A DNA stretch of 64,000 nt from Pelagibacteraceae bacterium (GTDB lineage Bacteria; Pseudomonadota; Alphaproteobacteria; HIMB59), in assembly GCA_019651435.1 (NCBI GenBank), contig BOYI01000004.1, positions 1 to 64,000 of the forward strand, read 5' to 3'. How positions within the stretch are numbered: the first letter of the stretch is position 1; every line of letters starts with the position of its first letter. This document shows positions 28,303 to 36,687 of the stretch, one piece after another. Position numbers and translations under genes: made by a program. The notes beneath the pieces were generated by a model. The model was not told the origin of the DNA, made no database searches, and worked only from the letters and a program-made list of their open reading frames with translations.

Positions 28303-29372
28303 ATGAATTATTCCATTTTTGATGGCCATAACGATGTGCTCTTTCGTTTATTTTTAAAAAATAAAATCAATGCTCATGAAGATTTCCTCTTAGGAGATAA
28401 TGAGGGTCATTTAGATTTACCTAGAATGGAAGAAGTAGATTTTAGAGGGGGGTTTTTTGCAATTTATGTTCCTTCACCTGAGGCTGAAGTTAGCACCAGT
28501 GATAAACCTATCCGCTATGACGATATGGAAAAAGATGAATATTCCCTTCCATTACCTGACTTAATCGGAAGCGATCAAGCCCTACCTATTGTAATAAGAA
28601 AAATATCTCTTTTATCTCAAATCGAAAAACACTCTCAAGGAAAAGTTAAAATCTGTCTTTCTGGCTCAGATTTGGAAAAAAGCTTTCAACAAAGAAGTCT
28701 CTCTATTCTAATGCACATTGAGGGGCAGAGTGTATTGATGATAATTTTTATAATTTAGAGGCCCTTTATCGATCAGGCCTTCGTTCGATCGGGCCCGTGT
28801 GGTCGCGTCCAACTATTTTTGGAGAAGGGTACCTTTTGCCTTTCCACATTCACCTGATACAGGAAAAGGACTTACAAGCAAAGGAGTAGAGTTAATCAAA
28901 CATTGTAATGATTTAAAAATCATAGTTGATAATTCTCATTTAAATGAAAAAGGTTTTTGGGATATAGCCAAATATCTCATAATCCTTTAGTGGCAACTCA
29001 TAGCAATGCCCATCAACTATGTCCTCATACTAGAAACTTAACGAATAAACAACTTGATGCGATTAAAGAGACTAAAGGAATGGTTGGAGTAAATTTTGCT
29101 CCAGCTTTTTTAAGACCTGATGGGAAAATGATTGCGGAAACAGATATTCAACTAATAGTCGATCACTTTAAATATTTTATTGATTATCTGGGAGAAGAAT
29201 ATGTTGGATTTGGCTCAGATTTTGATGGCGCCATGATGCCGAAGAACCTATCAAGTGTCTTGGGGATGACACTTTAATTGAATTAATGGTCAAGCAAGGT
29301 TTTAGTGAAGATTTAATGAAAAAACTTTGTCATCAAAATTGGCTATCTCTAATAAAAAGAACTTTGACATAA
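28303..29372 (+). CDS. membrane dipeptidase (peptidase M19), frameshifted
   Basis: Zinc dipeptidase of the renal dipeptidase family. Start MNYSIFDGHNDVLF holds the HxD metal ligands. Further blocks in other frames: MHIEG with ADAIDDNF (metal-bridging Glu; frame change near 28729), GPVWSRPTIFGEGVPFAF (near 28800), VDNSHLNEKGFWDI, NPLVATHSNAHQLCPHTRN (zinc His), YVGFGSDFDGAM and a C-terminal LMKKLCHQNWLSLI. At least three single-base breaks, clustered as in low-coverage sequence. About 356 codons, as expected. Dipeptide or D-amino-acid turnover would suit the neighbouring amino-acid transport. Confidence 0.85.
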
Positions 29373-29423
29373 AAAATTTAATCAGAAACTTTAGTCTTAT
29401 ATTTTATATGCTATAATTTTGTT

Positions 29424-29609
29424 ATGGGACTTCATTTTGACTATAAATCTAAAGCGGGTGAGCGTGCGATGGAAAAAGAACGCAAACGCCAAGAGAAGTT
29501 AGCAGCTAAAAAGGCTAAGAGAGAAGCTAAAAAAGAAGCTGAAGAATTGGCTGAATTAGAGCGTTTAACTAATCCTAATGCATCACCTGAAGATAATCAG
29601 GAAACTTAA
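29424..29609 (+). CDS. small highly charged protein
   Basis: 61 residues, an almost continuous Lys/Glu/Ala helix (RAMEKERKRQEKLAAKKAKR, then EAKKEAEELAELERL) likely forming a coiled coil, followed by a short acidic tail. No membrane or export signal. Function unknown. Confidence 0.55.
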   Translation: MGLHFDYKSKAGERAMEKERKRQEKLAAKKAKREAKKEAEELAELERLTNPNASPEDNQET

Positions 29610-29657
29610 AACTGATTATTTTCAAAAAAATATTTTTTTTCGATCACTAGTATCGAC

Positions 29658-30371
29658 TTACCCATCTTTTGTCTTGTATGCTTTTTGCTCTAAGCTCATT
29701 GATTTTATCTGACCTTGATACCATTTTTTGAAATCATCTGAGGTATCGGAATAGAGCATCACTTTTTTTCTGATTAAAAACAACCCTAAGTCCGCTTCAG
29801 GAATTCCGACAAAAGTTTGTCTTTCGGTATGCATAACTTTAGTAGAGGAGGGCAGTGGTTCCTCTTTACAAAGAAAATATCCATAATGTTCTCCCCACAC
29901 ATAACGAATAATAGGAGTTGTTGCTTCCACCATCATGGAAACATACTTTTGCTCATTTTTAAGAAAAGACTCCATCCCTGGAACTGGCTGGTGAATGGCA
30001 GCAAAGGTTAAACCAATTTTTTCTTTGGGCACCCATACTGAAGGAAAAGAGACATGAAGAGCGATTAATTTATTACTTCGATGAAAAACTGCTAAATCTT
30101 CTTGAATAACAAAACCCAATTCTTGAAAATTATTAAAGGATGTTAGTTTAGAAGGATATTCTTTTGATAGGATAGTTTGAATTTTTTTACAAATGATCTG
30201 ATCGTGATCAGATGTATACATTTCGTCAAAGTATATATTCTCTTTTGCTTTTCTTTTTAAATTTAAATAACGATTTTCTTCTTCATCAAATTCAATAATT
30301 GGCAATTCCCCAATTTTTTTTATTCCAGGAGCAACTGTATAAATAGGTCCATAGGATTGCCAATCAATCAT
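29658..30371 (-). CDS. DUF3445 / heme-dependent oxidative N-demethylase alpha-like protein
   Basis: 237 residues from ATG 30371, which overlaps the TGA of the upstream permease by four bases. The family core is visible: LAVFHRSNKLIALHVSFPSV followed by WVPKEKIGLTFAAIHQPVPG, and later FVGIPEADLGLFLIRKKV with a tail resembling the RTERQ-type block (MHTERQTF). HODM alpha-subunit relatives act on methylated amines, but they are longer (about 350 residues) and have beta and gamma partners, absent here. Assignment to DUF3445 is firmer than the reaction. Confidence 0.65.
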   Translation of the reverse strand: MIDWQSYGPIYTVAPGIKKIGELPIIEFDEEENRYLNLKRKAKENIYFDEMYTSDHDQIICKKIQTILSKEYPSKLTSFNNFQELGFVIQEDLAVFHRSNKLIALHVSFPSVWVPKEKIGLTFAAIHQPVPGMESFLKNEQKYVSMMVEATTPIIRYVWGEHYGYFLCKEEPLPSSTKVMHTERQTFVGIPEADLGLFLIRKKVMLYSDTSDDFKKWYQGQIKSMSLEQKAYKTKDG

Positions 30372-31081
30372 TTTGTAACTAAAATTATTATTCCTATAAA
30401 TAAAATAGCAATAATTATTAATTTTTTGAATAAAACCTCTGAAATTTTTCTGTGAACCAGATAACCTAACCAAACACTAATCATCACCATAAAAGCAATT
30501 GGATAGTAAGTAGATACAATTTCTAAATAGCTTCCACCCAATAAAATATAAAATATTACCCGAAGACTATTGATAATAAAAAAGTAGCCTGCCATTGTAG
30601 ATCGCAGTTCTTGCTTTGAAGAAAAATGATCTTTGTATCCCATTAACACAAAAGGACCACCTATGGTGTACACCCCTTGAATAAAACCTCCCAAAATGAC
30701 CAGAGCTTTTTTGAGAATTTCTGGGATGAGTAGATTTGGTAAAAATAAATTAAAACAAGCGTATACGATCAATAGTAACGCAAAAAATTTGATCAACCAC
30801 TCAGAGGTTATTGAAGAAATCAATAGCGTTCCTACTAAGGCACCTGGGATAGTATAAGCTAAAATTTTTACTAAATGACGCCAAGATAGATGTTTGTAAG
30901 ATTGAATTAATACTGCTAGCCCAGAGGAGAGGCCTACAATCATTGCTAGTTTTAGCAACGAATTAAAATCAAAAAAAAGCCCACTAAGACCAAGGAATAT
31001 GATCGTTCCCCCAAAACCAAAAATACTCTCAATTCCATAGGCAATACAAGCAATCGTAGCGATAATAGGGAAACTTGGCAT
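30368..31081 (-). CDS. TauE/SafE-family permease
   Basis: 237 residues, about eight hydrophobic segments. Starts with IATIACIAYGIESIFGFGGT, the family's N-terminal G-rich motif, and has the internal repeat FIQGVYTIGGPFVLMGYKD. Family members export organic sulfonates, sulfite or sulfoacetate; substrate unknown here. Stop/start overlap (ATGA) with the DUF3445 gene argues for one transcript. Divergent from the TAXI-like gene 50 bp away. Confidence 0.85.
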   Translation of the reverse strand: MPSFPIIATIACIAYGIESIFGFGGTIIFLGLSGLFFDFNSLLKLAMIVGLSSGLAVLIQSYKHLSWRHLVKILAYTIPGALVGTLLISSITSEWLIKFFALLLIVYACFNLFLPNLLIPEILKKALVILGGFIQGVYTIGGPFVLMGYKDHFSSKQELRSTMAGYFFIINSLRVIFYILLGGSYLEIVSTYYPIAFMVMISVWLGYLVHRKISEVLFKKLIIIAILFIGIIILVTK

Positions 31082-31131
31082 AGTGAATAAATCTCGAATT
31101 AATTTAGAGTGTTTTATGTTAAAAGTAATCT

Positions 31132-31713
31132 ATGTATTTCAAATCACTTATTATTCTGATTTGTATTTTCATATTTAAATTCAATACTGTGATCGCGCTA
31201 ACTCAAGATTTATCTCTGACAATTTTAGTTAAATCTCCCATTACAATGGAATATGTTTTGGCAAAAAGTGTCTGTAAATTACTTGATCGTGAGTTAAGAA
31301 TATCTCATAGTTTTGGCGGATCCAACACCCTTGACTGTTTCACGCGCTTAGACGATAGCGTAGATGAAATAATAAAAAAAATTGAACAAAACCAATTTCA
31401 ATATGCCATTATCAAGAAAGCAGACCTTGCAAACAGACCCTTAAATCTTGCAATAAGATCTATTTTATATTTTCCAGCTGGTGAAGATTATGTCTTTATC
31501 ACTAATCAAAACGTCGACCCCACAATAATTAAAGATATCAACTACGGCATCCTCAATCATTTATTAGAATTTCGTTATTTGCATGAAGCCTTCTATAACT
31601 TTGATGAAGAAAATTTAATTGTTAAGCAAGATATTCCTATGCATATGGGAACCTTGAGATTTAGTGATGAATGGAAGACTGATAAAAAAAGAAGATTTAT
31701 AGAGGTAGACTGA
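31132..31713 (+). CDS. short TAXI-like periplasmic protein
   Basis: 193 residues with a signal peptide (LIILICIFIFKFNTVIA). LTILVKSPITMEYVLAKSVC and ISHSFGGSNTLDCF, then FQYAIIKKADLANRP, resemble lobe I of TAXI-type TRAP binding proteins, and the tail IPMHMGTLRFSDEWK resembles their PLHPGAxRYYxE end. TAXI proteins are usually about 320 residues, so roughly the middle third is missing with no frameshift evident. No TRAP membrane genes nearby. Could be a sensor or remnant. Confidence 0.5.
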   Translation: MYFKSLIILICIFIFKFNTVIALTQDLSLTILVKSPITMEYVLAKSVCKLLDRELRISHSFGGSNTLDCFTRLDDSVDEIIKKIEQNQFQYAIIKKADLANRPLNLAIRSILYFPAGEDYVFITNQNVDPTIIKDINYGILNHLLEFRYLHEAFYNFDEENLIVKQDIPMHMGTLRFSDEWKTDKKRRFIEVD

Positions 31714-31786
31714 TTTTTGTGAAACCTTCAGTTACAACATAAATAAAAAACAAAGCAAAGAAAACGGCTCCTATAAATACTCTCAT
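31697..31786 (-). CDS. possible 29-residue single-helix membrane peptide
   Basis: MRVFIGAVFFALFFIYVVTE then GFTKISLPL, from ATG at 31786 to TAA at 31697, overlapping the 3' end of the TAXI-like gene. One hydrophobic helix, but no clear RBS. Kept as a low-confidence candidate because composition and length suit small membrane proteins. Confidence 0.3.
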   Translation of the reverse strand: MRVFIGAVFFALFFIYVVTEGFTKISLPL

Positions 31787-31844
31787 AAGGGAAACTTACT
31801 AAATAGATTTTAAGAGTAAAGTCTATAAACTGTGCAAAATTGTC

Positions 31845-32456
31845 ATGAGCGAATTTCTATTTGGTTTTACTACTGGCCTGAGCTTCATTCTGGCTATTGG
31901 AGCTCAAAATCTTTTTGTTATCGAACAAGGTATTAAGAAAAATCATATATTTCTGGTCACCACAATCTGCGCATTCAGTGATTTTTTATTAATTTTTCTG
32001 GGTATTTTTATTTTTTATTCAATCCAATCAATAATGACCACTAAAGTAACTTTGTTTCTCAATTTAGCCCTAATTGCATTTTTACTGCATTTTATATGGG
32101 GAAAAATTAAATCATTTCATACACCATTAGAGGTAAATACTTCAAAAGAAGCTATTCCTAAATCAGCCATAATAGCTCAAACATTAGGCTTCACCTTTTT
32201 AAATCCCCATGTGTATTCTGATACAGTTTTTATTTTAGGTAATCTCTCTAAATCTTTTGATTTCTTAAATCAAAAAATTTTATTTGGATTGGGCGCTACC
32301 TTGGCTTCTTTTCTCTTTTTTTATTTTATTGGTTATATGGGATATTTTCTTAGGCGTTATTTTCTAAATAAAAAAATCTGGAATATTGCTAATGTTATTA
32401 TCATTATCTACCTGATTGGTTTAGTTATCTTTCTAGTTTTTTCAGAGTTTTTCTAA
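31845..32456 (+). CDS. LysE/ArgO-type amino acid exporter
   Basis: 203 residues, six hydrophobic segments. FGFTTGLSFILAIGAQNLFV is the ArgO/LysE N-terminal motif (GAQN), and GFTFLNPHVYSDTVFILGNL the conserved NPHVYxDT block. Closest in type to arginine/lysine exporters. Ends with a 4-base overlap into the convergent small membrane protein gene. Confidence 0.88.
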   Translation: MSEFLFGFTTGLSFILAIGAQNLFVIEQGIKKNHIFLVTTICAFSDFLLIFLGIFIFYSIQSIMTTKVTLFLNLALIAFLLHFIWGKIKSFHTPLEVNTSKEAIPKSAIIAQTLGFTFLNPHVYSDTVFILGNLSKSFDFLNQKILFGLGATLASFLFFYFIGYMGYFLRRYFLNKKIWNIANVIIIIYLIGLVIFLVFSEFF

Positions 32457-32677
32457 AACCATCTAATCATTCCAATAATTCCTGCACTAGCATAAAAGAA
32501 TTGTAAAAATAAAATCCCTTTGTGTTTTCCTAGATAGGCCCAGACTCCAATAGCTATCGCAGATATTAAAAGTAATGTAAAACCTAAAAACTCAGCACCT
32601 ATATTGAATGCGACTAACAATGAGTAAACAATAGCTGTAATCACACCAAACCACTCTAATGATTTTTGTAGATTCAT
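32453..32677 (-). CDS. small membrane protein, family unknown
   Basis: 74 residues with two to three hydrophobic helices (VITAIVYSLLVAFNIGAEFL, FTLLLISAIAIGVWAYL, FFYASAGIIGMIRWF). The compact size and Trp/Phe-rich ends resemble single-repeat pieces of PnuC-like transporters, but this is only an impression. Convergent with the ArgO-type gene. Confidence 0.6.
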   Translation of the reverse strand: MNLQKSLEWFGVITAIVYSLLVAFNIGAEFLGFTLLLISAIAIGVWAYLGKHKGILFLQFFYASAGIIGMIRWF

Positions 32678-32790
32678 AAAAAATACTTTACTGTCTAAAA
32701 AATTAATAAGCTAATGGTATTTAACTTGCGCATACTTATTGTGCAAACTTGGCAATACTCATTTTAAATAATTTTAGTAAGTTACTTATT

Positions 32791-32877
32791 GAGAAGAGTG
32801 GAAATAACAAATTTTATTAAGTTTAACATAAGATTCTCAGCTATTCCCTCCTAAAAAGATAACTGACCGCTCTTCTC
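32791..32877 (+). ncRNA. candidate structured RNA closed by an 11-bp stem
   Basis: GAGAAGAGTGG (32791-32801) pairs with CCGCTCTTCTC (32867-32877, one G-T pair) around 65 nt, in the 214-bp gap between divergent genes. TTTTAA follows the closing stem. The inner part holds TTCCCTCCT, complementary to a Shine-Dalgarno sequence, while the downstream gene lacks an RBS. It could be a leader element, a small RNA or a large operator; no known class is recognised. Confidence 0.35.
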
Positions 32878-32891
32878 TTTTAACTTCAAAC

Positions 32892-33305
32892 ATGAGTAAC
32901 TTCACTACACTTTATCCAGCATTACTCTTCCCTGCTATTCCATTAATGATGATCTCATTTGGAAACAGATACACTTCTCTTGCTTCCTTAATTAGAAAAA
33001 TTCATGATTTAATTGTACTTAATAAACACTCCAAAAAAACCGCAGGGCATTATTTTGATCAAATTCTAATATTAACAAAGCGTTTAAATTTAGTTAGATC
33101 TGTACAAACTCTATCAGGGCTAAGTTTCCTTTGTAATCTTTTTAGTATCTTTGCTAGTTATTTAGAGGAATACCAGTTGGCATTAAACTCCTTTGGTCTT
33201 GGTGTTTTAATATTTGCTATCGCAATTTTAATGTTCATTTACGAAATTCAATTATCTACTAGCGCTCTTAGTAAACACTTAGAAGATTTAAAAGACCTGA
33301 GTTAG
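32892..33305 (+). CDS. DUF2721 family membrane protein
   Basis: 137 residues. N-terminal helix (LLFPAIPLMMISFGNRYTSL), a basic cytoplasmic-looking loop with HDLIV and KRLNLVRSVQTLSGLSFLCN, and a C-terminal pair of helices, matching the layout of DUF2721. Function unknown. It follows the candidate structured RNA by 14 bases and has no evident RBS. Confidence 0.7.
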   Translation: MSNFTTLYPALLFPAIPLMMISFGNRYTSLASLIRKIHDLIVLNKHSKKTAGHYFDQILILTKRLNLVRSVQTLSGLSFLCNLFSIFASYLEEYQLALNSFGLGVLIFAIAILMFIYEIQLSTSALSKHLEDLKDLS

Positions 33306-33347
33306 ATCTGGTTTTCTAACCTACTTCCGCTATTTTATTGATTATTA

Positions 33348-34088
33348 ATGAAAAGATTTACTCTTTTATTTTCGGCTTTTTTTTTAACTAGCTGTGCTGG
33401 AACATATAATTTTGCATGGTTTTCTATTAATCCTTTTCATCCCCAAGGATCATCTAACATTGAGTTTTTAATTGGAGGACTTTGGACTACAATTTGGATA
33501 TCATTAGTCAGTTTAATTTTAGCGGCGATATTAGGACTTATAGTAACTCTTCCCAACTTTAGCTCAAAAAAATCTATTCGATCAATAAATCTTATATATG
33601 TAGAAATTTTTAGAGCAATACCAGTATTGGTTCTTTTGCTCTGGATTTATTATGGTTTACCATCCATATTTGGTGGAGGCTTATCTTTTAATCCTTTTGT
33701 TGCTGGTGTCATTACTCTAGTTTTGCATGAGTCAGCTTTCATCTCTGAAATTTATCGATCAGGCATTCAGGCAATTAAAAAAGGTCAAATCGAAGCTGCA
33801 CGATCTTTAGGTCTTAAACCTAGTTTGGTTTTTTTAAAAGTGACTTTACCTCAAGCGATTAGAATTATCACACCTGCACTAATGAATCAGGGTATCTATA
33901 TTTTGAAAATGAGCTCACTTATATCAGTTATAGGTTTAGGAGATCTTACAAGAAGAGCTAATGAATTAATAGTTACTACGTATCGTCCTTTGGAAATTTA
34001 CTCATTCTTAGTTTTAGAATATCTAGTCTTAATCTTAATAGCCTCTTTTTTTGTCCGTAAATTAGAGAAGAAATTTGAAATTAAGTAA
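33348..34088 (+). CDS. amino-acid-type ABC permease with lipobox, orphan
   Basis: 246 residues. The N-terminus is a lipoprotein-type signal (KRFTLLFSAFFLTSCAG, lipobox LTSC with Cys16), followed by YNFAWFSINPFHPQG and then a normal HisM-type permease: LIGGLWTTIWISLVSLILAA, YVEIFRAIPVLVLLLWIYYG, ISEIYRSGIQAIKKGQIEAA and SLGLKPSLVFLKVTLPQAIR (EAA loop). No ATPase or binding protein adjoins it; it could pair with AapP or with the orphan binding protein at 16521. Its last 8 bases overlap the convergent MATE gene. Confidence 0.85.
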   Translation: MKRFTLLFSAFFLTSCAGTYNFAWFSINPFHPQGSSNIEFLIGGLWTTIWISLVSLILAAILGLIVTLPNFSSKKSIRSINLIYVEIFRAIPVLVLLLWIYYGLPSIFGGGLSFNPFVAGVITLVLHESAFISEIYRSGIQAIKKGQIEAARSLGLKPSLVFLKVTLPQAIRIITPALMNQGIYILKMSSLISVIGLGDLTRRANELIVTTYRPLEIYSFLVLEYLVLILIASFFVRKLEKKFEIK

Positions 34089-35439
34089 CAGGATTAGTCT
34101 TAAGAGCTAATCCCTCTTTTTTAATTAAATATCGCATATGAAAGAAAATTAAGAAGGCGGCGATGATATTACTGCAAAGGATAGCCCACCAGATACCATT
34201 CAACCCAAGCCCTAAAGTTTGAGAAAAAAAGTAAAAAGTAAAGGGAGGAATAATTGCGAGTCTTAAGAGAGTATAAAAAGCATTAATTGTAGGCTTTTTC
34301 ATACCCGATAGAACTGAGCCGCTTTGATGTATCACCTGATAGACAAAAGTAAGAAACGCAGCCATGAATAAATAGCTTCCAGCTATTTTAATTACTTCAG
34401 TATCTCGAGTGAATAAATATGCCATTTGTTCACCTGCGAGAAAGAGAATGGCTGAGCCAAAGACCATTAGTAATAAAGCTAATTTAAGCGAAGTAACAAA
34501 GGCCTCATAAATTCTGTCAAAATTTTTAGCCCCATAGTTTTGGCCTGTCATACTTAACATTGCTGTATTAAGACCAATAGCAGGTAAAAGGATAATTTGT
34601 TCTATTCTTAAAGCTATACCATATCCGGCACTAGCACTTGCTCCATAACCTGTCACATATTTTTGAATAATAAAAAAACCTATTCCAATAAGTAACATGT
34701 TCATACTTGCTGGAAGAGCCTGCTTGAAAATATCAATAGCCATCTTAATTTGGAGTTTACAGTAGCTAAATTGAAATTTTTTGGACAAAGGACTTTTAAG
34801 AACAAAATATCCTAAATAAATGACATTAAATATTTGGCAAAGAATGGTGGCAATTGCAATGCCCATTGTTCCCAATGCAGGGAAAGGACCAATACCTAAA
34901 GACAGAATAGGGTTAAAGATCAAATTTATTATAAAACCAATAATAAGAGCATTTCTATTTTTTTTTGTATCACCTTGTGCATATAAAAAAGAGTTGATGA
35001 CATTGGCAAAAATAAAAAAAGGAGCACCATATGCTAGAGTTTGCATATAGCGAAGACCATTTTCCAAAAAAAGATCACTAGCTCCAAAAAATATAAAAAC
35101 AGGTTCTGAAATTTTATAGGTGATATATCCAATTAAAACTGAAAGAATTAGAGAAATCGTTAAAGATTGAATGTATATGTAAACAGCATCTTCTTCTTTT
35201 TTTGCTCCTAGTAAGTTTGAAACTAACGCTGTTGTTCCTTGTCCAAAACCTACTGCAAAAGCTAACAGTATGAAATAGACTGGGAAAGAAATGGCAAGTC
35301 CTGCTAAAGCCTCGGTGCTAATAAGACCAGCGTAAAATGTATCAACGACATTATAAAGCGTGTAAAAAAGCATCCCAATACCAGCTGGCACGGCCATGCT
35401 TATCAACTGCTTTCGAATATTACCCTGTGTGAGATCCAT
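34081..35439 (-). CDS. MATE-family efflux transporter
   Basis: 452 residues, about 12 helices in two repeats. Typical blocks: RKQLISMAVPAGIGMLFYTL, NVVDTFYAGLISTEALAGLA, FGQGTTALVSNLLGAKKEED and, in the second half, LPAIGLNTAMLSMTGQNYGA and VIHQSGSVLSGMKKPT. Na+ or H+ driven export of cationic compounds. Starts 3 bases after the hemJ stop on the same strand, so it probably rides on the heme transcript. Confidence 0.9.
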   Translation of the reverse strand: MDLTQGNIRKQLISMAVPAGIGMLFYTLYNVVDTFYAGLISTEALAGLAISFPVYFILLAFAVGFGQGTTALVSNLLGAKKEEDAVYIYIQSLTISLILSVLIGYITYKISEPVFIFFGASDLFLENGLRYMQTLAYGAPFFIFANVINSFLYAQGDTKKNRNALIIGFIINLIFNPILSLGIGPFPALGTMGIAIATILCQIFNVIYLGYFVLKSPLSKKFQFSYCKLQIKMAIDIFKQALPASMNMLLIGIGFFIIQKYVTGYGASASAGYGIALRIEQIILLPAIGLNTAMLSMTGQNYGAKNFDRIYEAFVTSLKLALLLMVFGSAILFLAGEQMAYLFTRDTEVIKIAGSYLFMAAFLTFVYQVIHQSGSVLSGMKKPTINAFYTLLRLAIIPPFTFYFFSQTLGLGLNGIWWAILCSNIIAAFLIFFHMRYLIKKEGLALKTNPVT

Positions 35440-35442
35440 AAA

Positions 35443-35859
35443 TTAAAAAGGTTTCACTACTACAAGTATAACAATTAAGACAAGAAGGATAGTTGGAACT
35501 TCATTGATTATTCGTAAATATCTCGAGGTATAATCTCTGTAATTATGCTCTAAGTTTTTTCTGATTTTTGCTAAGTACATGTGAAACCAAGTTAAAATAG
35601 CGACTAATATTAACTTCAAAATCAACCACCAAGCAAAACCAACATAGTGAATTAACCCCAAGCCAAAAACCCAAGTTAAGATCATGGCTGGATTCATGAT
35701 AATTCGAAGAAGCTTGTATTCCATTTTTTGAAAAACTTCATTCATTTCTTTATTGGTGTTATTTTCAATGTGGTAAACAAATAATCTTGGTAGATAAAAG
35801 AGTCCTGCAAACCAAGAGACAAAAGAAATAATATGAAGTATTTTTAATGTCTCATACAT
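35443..35859 (-). CDS. hemJ: protoporphyrinogen IX oxidase HemJ
   Basis: 138 residues, four helices. Helix 1 ILHIISFVSWFAGLFYLPRL carries the conserved His followed by FYLPRLFVYH, and KMEYKLLRIIMNPAMILTW plus KLILVAILTWFHMY hold the other invariant His/Lys-type positions. Oxidises protoporphyrinogen IX to protoporphyrin IX in the inner membrane. Context is decisive: it follows hemF and hemH, and no hemG or hemY is seen. Confidence 0.9.
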   Translation of the reverse strand: MYETLKILHIISFVSWFAGLFYLPRLFVYHIENNTNKEMNEVFQKMEYKLLRIIMNPAMILTWVFGLGLIHYVGFAWWLILKLILVAILTWFHMYLAKIRKNLEHNYRDYTSRYLRIINEVPTILLVLIVILVVVKPF

Positions 35860-35862
35860 TGT

Positions 35863-36687
35863 TTAATTCCATTTTGCCTCTGGAGGCATTGACATAAGTA
35901 TGGCATCAATATTACCACCTGTTTTTAAACCAAATAAAGTTCCCCGGTCATATAATAGATTAAATTCCACATAACGAGATCTTTTTTGAGATAGGGTTCT
36001 TAAATCATCTTTGTTGTAATCAAAATCTTTCTTTCGATTTACATTATCGATAATGAAGTTAATAAAATACTGACCAATGTCTTTAATAAAAAATAAATCT
36101 TTTTCAAAATTATTACTAATATAGTCGAAAAAAACTCCTCCAACTCCCCTCGGCTCTTTTCGATGTTTCAAATAAAAGTATTCATCACATTGTTTTTTAA
36201 ATTTTTCGTAATATTCTTTATCATGAGGGTCGCATGTTCTTTTTAAGCCCTCATGAAAATTTTCAGTTTCTTTATCTTCCGGAATAGCAGGTGTTAAATC
36301 ACATCCTCCGCCAAACCACTGTTTTCCTTTTGTGGTAATATAGCGAGTATTGAAATGAGCAGCTGCAATTTTAGGATTTTTCATGTGAGCCACGACGGAA
36401 ATGCCACTAGCCCAAAAACTTGGATCTTCCTCAGTCCCCGGCATATTACCTCTAAATTCTTCACTAAATTCACCATGTACTGTAGAAATATTCACACCAA
36501 CTTTTTCAAAGATCTCGCCCTTAAGAATAGACATTAATCCACCTCCTCCTCCAGGTCTTTGCCATTCATTTTCCTGAAAAGTTGAACCATCAACTTTTTG
36601 GATAGCGCCAACCATTTGATTACGTAGTTCTTTAAACCATTTTTCAGCTTGTTTTTGTTGATTTTGTACTAGTTCGCTCATACCCAT
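35863..36687 (-). CDS. hemF: aerobic coproporphyrinogen III oxidase
   Basis: 274 residues. O2-dependent conversion of coproporphyrinogen III to protoporphyrinogen IX. Conserved blocks: FQENEWQRPGGGGGLMSILK, GVNISTVHGEFS, FWASGISVVAHMKNPKIAAA, GGGCDLTPAIPE, RGVGGVFFDYI and SRYVEFNLLYDRGT, GLKTGGNIDAILMSMPPEAKW. Somewhat shorter than the E. coli enzyme (299). Start overlaps the end of hemH by 10 bases. Using the oxygen-dependent enzyme fits an aerobic surface-water lifestyle. Confidence 0.95.
   Translation of the reverse strand: MGMSELVQNQQKQAEKWFKELRNQMVGAIQKVDGSTFQENEWQRPGGGGGLMSILKGEIFEKVGVNISTVHGEFSEEFRGNMPGTEEDPSFWASGISVVAHMKNPKIAAAHFNTRYITTKGKQWFGGGCDLTPAIPEDKETENFHEGLKRTCDPHDKEYYEKFKKQCDEYFYLKHRKEPRGVGGVFFDYISNNFEKDLFFIKDIGQYFINFIIDNVNRKKDFDYNKDDLRTLSQKRSRYVEFNLLYDRGTLFGLKTGGNIDAILMSMPPEAKWN

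Noticed and set aside
28303-29372. Three separate small genes or a decayed dipeptidase
   Set aside because: All pieces align in order to one M19 protein and the breaks are single-base indels; no extra decay such as deletions or lost metal ligands is seen.
32791-32877. Rho-independent terminator
   Set aside because: The loop is 65 nt and the flanking genes are divergent, so there is no upstream gene to terminate.
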